Origin: an uncultured bacterium
Lineage (GTDB): Bacteria > Verrucomicrobiota > Kiritimatiellia > UBA8416 > CALETX01
Reading direction: 5' to 3'
Assembly: GCA_937920455.1 (NCBI GenBank)
Contig: CALETX010000006.1
Coordinates: 1-5,068, forward strand
DNA length: 5,068 nt
Below, piece after piece: positions 1 through 5,068 of this stretch (positions are counted from its first letter, which is position 1; every line of letters begins with the position of its first letter). A program made the translations under genes and the position numbers. The notes under the pieces are model-generated. The model was not told the DNA's origin and did no database searches. It saw only the letters and a list, made by a program, of their open reading frames with translations.

Positions 1-1663
1 GTTCAACGGCCGCCGACAGCCCCGCCGGACCAGCTCCAACCACACACAACCGCGCGCCTCCCCGCATTCCCTGAGCGGGCCGTTGCGCATGACCTCCCTC
101 TCTTGCCGCCACACACACAGTGTACTGGATATCGCGTATTGGAACAGGCCGGCCAGTCAAAATGCCCTCTATGCACCGTCCCTCACACAGCATCCAGACC
201 GGACACAACTGCGAGCACATTTCGGGCAGGACGAGAGAATCCCTCAGAATAGAATAAGCCGAGCCAATATTTCCCTCCCGATATGCCCGTATAAAACCAG
301 GAATGTCAACACCAGCCGGACAGCCCTTCACGCACGGCGCATCCACGCATTGATGGCATCGCGACGCCTCCTCCAGCAGCCGCTCAGGCAGCATGCGATA
401 TAGCTGCCTTGCCGAAACACCAAATGACGTATCATCAGCCACCACACAGCCGGTGCGCGCACCGCCGGCGTTCAGAATTTCGCATCCGCGGCATGTCACA
501 CATACAGGAGCCCACCCTGCATTCGCTCCTTTCAGCACTTCAGCAGCTATGTCGGGATTGGCCAGCGCCGCCCTTCCGAAGCCCACCATGGCCGCTCTGC
601 CTGCACTCACCAGGCCAGCACCCACATTCGGCGCAAACCTCCTTAACCAGCTAAGCCCGCCAGCAATAACAGGAACCGACGGAAATGCCTTCTGAATACG
701 CCCCGCAAGTTCAATTTCAAACGTTATGCGGTCCAGAGGATGGGTAATGTGTCCCAGGCCGGAAACCGTAACGTTCAACAGCGAAATGCCCGCTTCGATT
801 AACATCCTTACAACACGCAGGGGTTCACTCAAATCCGGCTTGCGAGTGTCGTCCCTGTCAACACCGAAACCAAAAGGATATGGCTTGCCGTCATAAACTC
901 CAAGCCTGACAGCCACCATTAAATCCGGATGCTCGCTCCTGACTCCGCGCACAACATGCGTCACAAACCTCGCCCGGTTTTCAAGACGCCCACCCCACTC
1001 ACCCTCCCGCGTCCGGGCCGAAAGAAAAGAGGCGGCTAAATCGTCGTGGCAACACTTTATATCAACGCCATCAGCGCCAGCCTCCTTCGCAAGTCCTGCG
1101 GAGATCACATATTGGCGCACAAGAGCTTTCACTGCATCATCAGTCAACACAACGGCACGTTCATTGCAACTCTGAGCATGGCTGGGCTGAACGAGCAAAG
1201 GCATTGGTGCTCCATCTGGCCTGCTATGGCGTCCGGCATGGGAAAGCTGAATAACAATGACAACATCACGATTCAAGGATCGCAGGGCAGCTTTTCGTAT
1301 TTCCGCGACAAATTGCTTCCATCTCACGAGATTCCCTTCCGAAAGCATCAGTTGGTTCGGATTCGAGCGACCCTCAGACGCAACGGCGCATGCCTCCACC
1401 CAGATCAAACCGAAACCGCCTGCAGCCAGTTTCGCATACCGCATCGCAATCTCCTGACCCGGCGATCCATCGGCCTCAGCCGCGCACGATTCAATAGGCT
1501 GCGCGCATAGACGGTTCGGAATCTTTACCCGGCCAACACCCAGAGGCTGCATCAAGATAGAAAGATCGTCGCTGTACGGAAGGGCAAAACCGCGGCGCTG
1601 AGCCTCATCCCTGATCTCCCAAGCGCTTGTGAATCTGAAAGCTTCAAGGTCAGAAAGTTTCAT
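1..1663 (-). CDS. Old Yellow Enzyme / GltD-like FeS-flavoprotein fusion oxidoreductase (3' end outside window)
   Basis: The frame is open for 554 codons from ATG 1663 and leaves the window still coding. Residues about 35-385 form an Old Yellow Enzyme-type FMN barrel: PNRLCAQPIES (49-59), QLSHAGR (139-145), TREGEWGGRLENRARF (218-233), AVRLGVYDGKPYPFGFGVD (251-269), IAGG (333-336) and VGFGRAALANPD (360-371). The usual substrate-binding HxxH/N pair reads K203-C-C-H206. C388, C391, C394 and C406 form a site like the 4Fe-4S site of 2,4-dienoyl-CoA reductases. Residues 425-525 match the FeS domain of dihydropyrimidine dehydrogenase/GltD, with C436, C439, C444, C448, C483, C487, C493, C497 and Q513. 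VVGAGPAG (541-548) opens an FAD Rossmann domain cut by the window edge. The expected reaction is NAD(P)H-driven reduction of an activated C=C bond in the cytoplasm; the substrate is unknown. The start overlaps the upstream gene by 14 bp with no clear ribosome site, pointing to translational coupling. The N-terminal 35 residues recall a particular bacterial OYE subgroup, which supports this start. Confidence 0.93.
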   Translation of the reverse strand, partial: MKLSDLEAFRFTSAWEIRDEAQRRGFALPYSDDLSILMQPLGVGRVKIPNRLCAQPIESCAAEADGSPGQEIAMRYAKLAAGGFGLIWVEACAVASEGRSNPNQLMLSEGNLVRWKQFVAEIRKAALRSLNRDVVIVIQLSHAGRHSRPDGAPMPLLVQPSHAQSCNERAVVLTDDAVKALVRQYVISAGLAKEAGADGVDIKCCHDDLAASFLSARTREGEWGGRLENRARFVTHVVRGVRSEHPDLMVAVRLGVYDGKPYPFGFGVDRDDTRKPDLSEPLRVVRMLIEAGISLLNVTVSGLGHITHPLDRITFEIELAGRIQKAFPSVPVIAGGLSWLRRFAPNVGAGLVSAGRAAMVGFGRAALANPDIAAEVLKGANAGWAPVCVTCRGCEILNAGGARTGCVVADDTSFGVSARQLYRMLPERLLEEASRCHQCVDAPCVKGCPAGVDIPGFIRAYREGNIGSAYSILRDSLVLPEMCSQLCPVWMLCEGRCIEGILTGRPVPIRDIQYTVCVAAREGGHAQRPAQGMRGGARLCVVGAGPAGLSAAVE

Positions 1664-2624
1664 GAGATGACATGCCGCCGGCTTCCTGGCCGACACTCGA
1701 GGGAGGGAGCCGTCCCGCGGTAGCCGCATAGATGACGAATTCCTCCCGGCCATCCAAACACAGCAGTGAATCCATTCGCTGCTGGTCATAGCCGAGAATC
1801 GCGCATACGCCGATGCCTACGGCCTCGGCACCGAGATAGAGATTCTGGCACACATGACCTGCATCAACGGCCACCAGCTTCGCAGCTATGAAGCCGTACG
1901 CCCACTCAGTTCTGTATGGCACGGCGGCCCATATGAAAAGAACCGCAGATTTGGCAACATGCTCCTGATTATAGCATGCAGCCATGAAATCAAGCGCCAT
2001 GCCGCCGTCATATCGTATCGGAAGCAACTTGTGCTCGACCGGCAAGTAACGGTAGATGCCAGGGTTCAAGCCTTCAACCCTGTGCACCGATAGATAAGTT
2101 TCAAAAGGATGACGCGCGCCGGCGGAGGGAACTGTGCGGTAATTAGCGATTACATTGCCATCCTTGTCGCGATCAACTTTCTCAATTCCCTGAGTGCACC
2201 ACAACAACCAGCTCAACTCGCCGAGCGTCAGCGGCTGCTCGGTATAAGCCCGGCGGCTCCTCCTCTTCGTGATGGCGTCAACAACACTGATCGCGCGCGT
2301 GATACCTCCTGTCGGGTCGGGCAGGGAAATCAACTGCACTCCCACAGGCCAAGATTTCTCAATTGGAGGCGGAGGAATCCCCCTGTTTTTGTCCGCAGAG
2401 CCCCGCCAGTCGCCCCTGTACCCCTTGAGGAAAATAAACCGCTGTTCCCTGCTCATTTCCTTCAGGGATAGCACAGGCCTATCCTTTTCAAAGCCCCGAC
2501 CACAGCCAGCGCCCAATATCGCAAGCAAAGCAACCATCCACCAAATTCCAAACGCCCGGGCCAGTGCCGCCATGGCAACCGTGCGCAACAAGCAGATCGC
2601 TGGCTTCGGCGGATTGCGGATCAT
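1650..2624 (-). CDS. SagB/ThcOx-type nitroreductase-fold dehydrogenase, putative exported lipoprotein
   Basis: This is a 324-residue FMN-dependent oxidoreductase of the SagB/ThcOx branch of the nitroreductase superfamily. Visible family signatures are KRRSRRAY (120-127, FMN-phosphate region), PLTLGELSWLLWCTQGI (131-147), RTVPSAGARHPFETYL (163-178), VEGLNPGIYRYLP (183-195), DAGHVCQNLYLGAEAVGIGV (254-273) and a C-terminal LDGREEFVIYAATAGR. The N-terminus carries a hydrophobic segment (about 22-38) ending in LGAGC, which suggests a lipoprotein with lipidated Cys41; the lipobox is not perfect (Gly at -3). There is no twin-arginine motif. The ATG at 2624 was chosen because it forms an ATGA overlap with the preceding stop and has GAGGG just upstream. 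The open frame extends to 2783, and another ATG lies at 2573 without a ribosome site. Family members oxidise azolines to azoles in peptide natural products, but many standalone members have unknown substrates. No YcaO cyclodehydratase is in view, so that role is not supported here. Confidence 0.9.
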   Translation of the reverse strand: MIRNPPKPAICLLRTVAMAALARAFGIWWMVALLAILGAGCGRGFEKDRPVLSLKEMSREQRFIFLKGYRGDWRGSADKNRGIPPPPIEKSWPVGVQLISLPDPTGGITRAISVVDAITKRRSRRAYTEQPLTLGELSWLLWCTQGIEKVDRDKDGNVIANYRTVPSAGARHPFETYLSVHRVEGLNPGIYRYLPVEHKLLPIRYDGGMALDFMAACYNQEHVAKSAVLFIWAAVPYRTEWAYGFIAAKLVAVDAGHVCQNLYLGAEAVGIGVCAILGYDQQRMDSLLCLDGREEFVIYAATAGRLPPSSVGQEAGGMSSHETF

Positions 2625-4984
2625 ATACCCTCGGGTATGTCGGTTTTCGTCGGTCCGCCACCGCGGATAATTTTCAGCATTGTTTCGAGCTGAGCCGCAA
2701 GTGGATGAAACTGGAACCGCTTTTTCATCTTCTCGCAGAAGGCCGAGATTTTTTCGTCGCTGTCCTGGTCCTCTACCATGCATCTCAACAGCAGTTCAGC
2801 AGCCTTGAAAAGCCAGCTCGATGCGTCAACATTCTCGATATACGCCTCAAGTTCAACCTTCGCCCGATGCCTGTTGCCGATTGCCATAAAAAAACCAGCT
2901 TCTTGTACGATGAAATCACCCGAAATCTTGCTCATCGGAAAGTTGCGCTCCCACCTGCGCAACTCTCTGTATGCCTCAAGGAAAAACTCCTGCTGAACAA
3001 GCGCTGAAATTGAGGTGGCCATGCCGGTATCAAGAATGGCCGCCTTCTTCCAATCATCAACTCGCGGCGCAGTCTTTGGCCTGAGCGACTTCAGATCCTG
3101 CTTGCCAGGCTTTGCTGAAACATCGTCCTTCTTTCCCCGTCCTTCTGGAATATCCTCTTGCCATTCAACTGACGACCCCTGAATCACTTTGTCGTCAACC
3201 CTCACACCTTGCTGCACCAAACCCCAACACCTGTTCGCCTCGTTAAGATCCTTCTGGAGAAATGCGATGTCCCCCAGCCTTATAGTTGCCCACGAGGAGG
3301 CATCGCCCAGACCCTGCGCAGCGATCGGAACCAGAATTTTTTTAGCTTCGTCCAGCTTGTTCTTGTGATACATGAACACCTCGGCCTGCATAATCCGCAG
3401 GTCATTGCGCCGCGCCGGCTCTCTCGTCCCCCGTTCGGCTTCCTTCAACCATTCGAGCGCCGCATCAGGATCGCGATAGCACGCCGAATGGAAATATGCG
3501 TCTTGGAGGATTACCACCTTGTCCGGAGGTATCTTGGGCTTGAAGAACTTCCACCTCTTCACCAGCACTTCATGAAGCAGTCCATATCCCCTCCCAATCT
3601 CCTGAACGTCAAAAAAAGTCTTCCACATGCTAGGGGTCCAATCGGCCGATGGATCAGCATCCTCGGGATACGAGCGTATCATGCTCAGACAGGCCGTTCT
3701 GAAGGTTTCTCTGGTCGAACTGTTCTCCAGACTCGATTTGACAGTCGAATACGCAAACACGGGCAGTGCGCATTTGGAACTCTTGCCGCCGGCAGAGACG
3801 GTCAGGGTCACCGTATGTTCCTTGAGTCCTTCCAGAAACCAGTGGATTTTCTGACCCCTCGGATTTGCCTTGCCTCCAAAGTTCCACGTGTAGATTGCGT
3901 TGGTGGGATGTCCGGCACTAAGGGCGACAAAACTATACACCACACTTGGCGTCTCTCCCTCAAACCAGAAAACATCGCGCGGTTCGAAAGTGAAATATGC
4001 AGCAGGAGCGCCGTCGCGGAGATTTACCTCTCGAATTCTGACGTCTCCGCTCTTTACGATCTCTCTTTCCATTATGATGCGGCTGTCCTGACGCGGCTGT
4101 CCTGGATAAGGCGAATTCTTGCCGTAGACTCCCCCCAGACTTTCTGGCGTATCCTTCGGCGTTTTCCATGTCATCACCACCAGGCCGTCCTGGGTGTAGT
4201 CCGTACCAGGCCCACCGGCCGCGAATATCTCAACCTTGTGTATCCCTTTGGACAAGTCAACCATCTGCCCAGTGCCGCCAAACTTGTCACTTTTCTTTTG
4301 CAAAGAAAGAACACGACCGTCCAGTTTCACTTCAACCGAACCGCCTCTGATTACCGGCGCCACCCACGTCGGCCCAGGGTCCGACACCACCACGTAAGCT
4401 AGCAAGTAAAACGAAGTGGGCGGAGGCCTTCCGCTTAAATCTCCCTGCAAACACAAAGGCGCGCGCGGATTGCCGGCGTGGTTGCGGAAATGAACGCCGG
4501 CCCCAACCTGACCCAATCTCCCCAAAGTACGTGCTGACTCCAGCGACGCGACACCCGGTTGGGCGCAAAGCAGGGCGCTTGGAGTCAGATTACTTTCCGG
4601 AGTCCATAACCTCAGCCGGTCGCCGCCCGAAACGTAAACGTCAGCGTTTGCGCCAATGCCAGAACTCTCAAAAATTATTCCAAGGCCGGCCTGGCGACTG
4701 TGCCACAATACATACGCAGGCACGCTCTTCCCACCTGAGACCACATGCGCTTGCGGGAAAGGGCCGGGAAGAAGTCCTCCATCTGGAACAACCATGAAAT
4801 ATCCAGCCGAAGCATGCGTTGGGGATCCAGCCAGACCGATCCTGAATCTTATGGGCGCCTCTTTTACGGCCCACCCTTCGGGCGCAAGCGATTCGCCCGA
4901 CGCAAGCGAGACCATATACATGGCGAGACATCCCAAGGCAGAATAACAGAAAACACGCAGCCAGCAGTCAGAACCCTTGTGCAT
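2621..4984 (-). CDS. Secreted multidomain protein with PKD-like domain and TPR-like helical C-terminus
   Basis: I do not recognise a named family, and no catalytic motif is visible. The 787-residue product begins with a signal peptide: basic start MHKGSDCWLR, then a hydrophobic stretch to about residue 29, with probable cleavage near ASG-ES. Residues 35-145 are a beta-rich domain containing RLRLWTPESNLTPS (123-136). Residues 190-275 look like a PA14-type or carbohydrate-binding-like beta sandwich (SFYLLAYVVVSDPG; VDLSKGIHKVEIFAA). Residues 330-411 resemble a PKD fold, with YTWNFGG (365-371) and HTVTLTVSAGG (390-400). Residues 420-600 and 650-775 are alpha-helical with TPR-like patterning (DAALEWLKEAE; LDEAKKILVPIA). 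A charged linker at about 603-650 separates the two helical blocks. A longer frame begins with TTG at 5038, but the ATG at 4984 has GGAGG four bases upstream and gives a normal signal peptide. The stop overlaps the next gene's ATG. It probably acts outside the cytoplasm as a binding or scaffold protein. The reading frame is certain; the function is unknown. Confidence 0.88.
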   Translation of the reverse strand: MHKGSDCWLRVFCYSALGCLAMYMVSLASGESLAPEGWAVKEAPIRFRIGLAGSPTHASAGYFMVVPDGGLLPGPFPQAHVVSGGKSVPAYVLWHSRQAGLGIIFESSGIGANADVYVSGGDRLRLWTPESNLTPSALLCAQPGVASLESARTLGRLGQVGAGVHFRNHAGNPRAPLCLQGDLSGRPPPTSFYLLAYVVVSDPGPTWVAPVIRGGSVEVKLDGRVLSLQKKSDKFGGTGQMVDLSKGIHKVEIFAAGGPGTDYTQDGLVVMTWKTPKDTPESLGGVYGKNSPYPGQPRQDSRIIMEREIVKSGDVRIREVNLRDGAPAAYFTFEPRDVFWFEGETPSVVYSFVALSAGHPTNAIYTWNFGGKANPRGQKIHWFLEGLKEHTVTLTVSAGGKSSKCALPVFAYSTVKSSLENSSTRETFRTACLSMIRSYPEDADPSADWTPSMWKTFFDVQEIGRGYGLLHEVLVKRWKFFKPKIPPDKVVILQDAYFHSACYRDPDAALEWLKEAERGTREPARRNDLRIMQAEVFMYHKNKLDEAKKILVPIAAQGLGDASSWATIRLGDIAFLQKDLNEANRCWGLVQQGVRVDDKVIQGSSVEWQEDIPEGRGKKDDVSAKPGKQDLKSLRPKTAPRVDDWKKAAILDTGMATSISALVQQEFFLEAYRELRRWERNFPMSKISGDFIVQEAGFFMAIGNRHRAKVELEAYIENVDASSWLFKAAELLLRCMVEDQDSDEKISAFCEKMKKRFQFHPLAAQLETMLKIIRGGGPTKTDIPEGI
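2625..2638 (-). promoter_or_regulatory. Ribosome binding site within an inverted repeat at the SagB-type gene start
   Basis: The minus strand reads ATACCCGAGGGTAT immediately before the ATG at 2624. GAGGG (2632-2628) is a plausible Shine-Dalgarno sequence, although its spacing of three bases is short. The two arms ATACCC and GGGTAT are perfect reverse complements, so the RNA could form a five-pair stem with a CGAG tetraloop that hides part of the site. Ribosomes finishing the upstream gene, which stops at 2621, would melt it. The palindrome is seen directly; its role in coupling is inferred. Confidence 0.45.
4079..4104. repeat. 14-bp-period tandem duplication inside the secreted-protein gene
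   Basis: The 12-base word gcggctgtcctg occurs at 4079-4090 and again at 4093-4104, separated by ac. The period of 14 is not a multiple of three, so the two copies are read in different frames and encode GQPRQDSR, a linker between the beta-sandwich and PKD-like regions (about residues 295-302). The frame is open and domain-like on both sides with two copies present. Confidence 0.8.
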
Positions 4985-4993
4985 CCTGCCTCC
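4985..4993 (-). promoter_or_regulatory. Ribosome binding site of the secreted-protein gene
   Basis: On the minus strand GGAGG (4993-4989) is followed by four bases and then ATG (4984). This decides the start in favour of ATG 4984 over the in-frame TTG at 5038, which has no such signal. Confidence 0.7.
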
Positions 4994-5068
4994 AATTCGT
5001 ATCAGGCTATGATTTGCCCTATGGCCCGAACAGTCCAAATCCCCCCCAGTGTGGCTCTTATCCTTGTA
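4985..5068 (-). other. Non-coding leader upstream of the operon
   Basis: These 84 bases precede the first gene. They contain a run of seven G on the minus strand (5047-5041) and the ribosome site next to the ATG. TTGGAC (5038-5033) resembles a -35 box, but no good -10 box follows at the right distance. I cannot call a promoter or terminator here, and the real promoter may lie beyond the window. Confidence 0.35.

Noticed and set aside
1046..1510. A 154-codon plus-strand frame, and other plus-strand frames in 83..695.
   Set aside because: All sit opposite the OYE fusion gene, whose motifs are unambiguous on the minus strand.
1650..2624. A thiazole/oxazole-modified peptide gene cluster based on the SagB-type gene.
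   Set aside because: No YcaO cyclodehydratase, E1-like protein, precursor peptide or protease is present in the window, and the enzyme seems exported.
2625..2783. A 5' extension of the SagB-type gene to the ATG at 2783.
   Set aside because: It would overlap the upstream gene by about 160 bp and place 53 polar residues before the signal peptide. The ATG at 2624 with the ATGA overlap and GAGGG is more economical.
3337..3343. A7 tract in the coding strand of the secreted-protein gene as a programmed frameshift site.
   Set aside because: The protein continues sensibly in the same frame on both sides, and no stimulatory structure or alternative product is evident.
3209..4402. A 397-codon open frame on the plus strand, antisense to the secreted-protein gene.
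   Set aside because: It lies wholly inside the well-supported minus-strand gene, shows no recognisable domain, has an Arg/Pro/His-rich composition typical of antisense frames, and no convincing ribosome site.
4985..5038. A start at TTG 5038 for the secreted-protein gene.
   Set aside because: It uses a rarer start codon, has no ribosome site, and would put an 18-residue extension in front of an otherwise normal signal peptide. GGAGG precedes ATG 4984.

Overview
All three genes in this window lie on the minus strand, head to tail, and together fill nearly all of it. Reading 5'->3' on that strand the order is: a secreted multidomain protein (4984..2621), a lipoprotein-like SagB-type nitroreductase (2624..1650), and a large cytoplasmic flavin/iron-sulfur oxidoreductase (1663..1) that runs off the left edge unfinished. 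The gene junctions overlap by 4 bp (ATGA) and 14 bp, so this looks like a tight, translationally coupled operon. The only non-coding DNA is an 84-bp leader at the right end, which may hold the start of the operon. Long plus-strand frames are shadows of these genes.

The organism is bacterial, with Shine-Dalgarno-type start sites (GGAGG, GAGGG). Signal peptides, a lipobox-like cysteine and a PKD/helical-repeat secreted protein suggest a diderm. The style is reminiscent of the Verrucomicrobiota/Kiritimatiellota/Planctomycetota group or another uncultured lineage. That placement is a guess from protein style, not from a marker gene.

The third gene is the most informative. It joins an Old Yellow Enzyme-type FMN barrel, a Cys-x2-Cys-x2-Cys-x11-Cys site, and the N-terminal iron-sulfur domain of the dihydropyrimidine dehydrogenase/GltD type. 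The start of the FAD-binding domain that normally follows is at the window edge (VVGAGPAG). The spacing of its eight cysteines and one glutamine reproduces the two-cluster ligand pattern of dihydropyrimidine dehydrogenase exactly. It therefore looks like an electron chain NAD(P)H -> FAD -> FeS -> FMN in one polypeptide.

The working idea, which is inference, is a redox operon. One part would act in the cytoplasm (the OYE fusion) and one outside the membrane (the exported SagB-type flavoprotein plus a large exported protein with a probable beta-sandwich, a PKD-like fold and helical repeats). No YcaO, precursor peptide or protease is visible, so there is no support in this window for classical azol(in)e peptide synthesis. 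Substrates cannot be read from the sequence.
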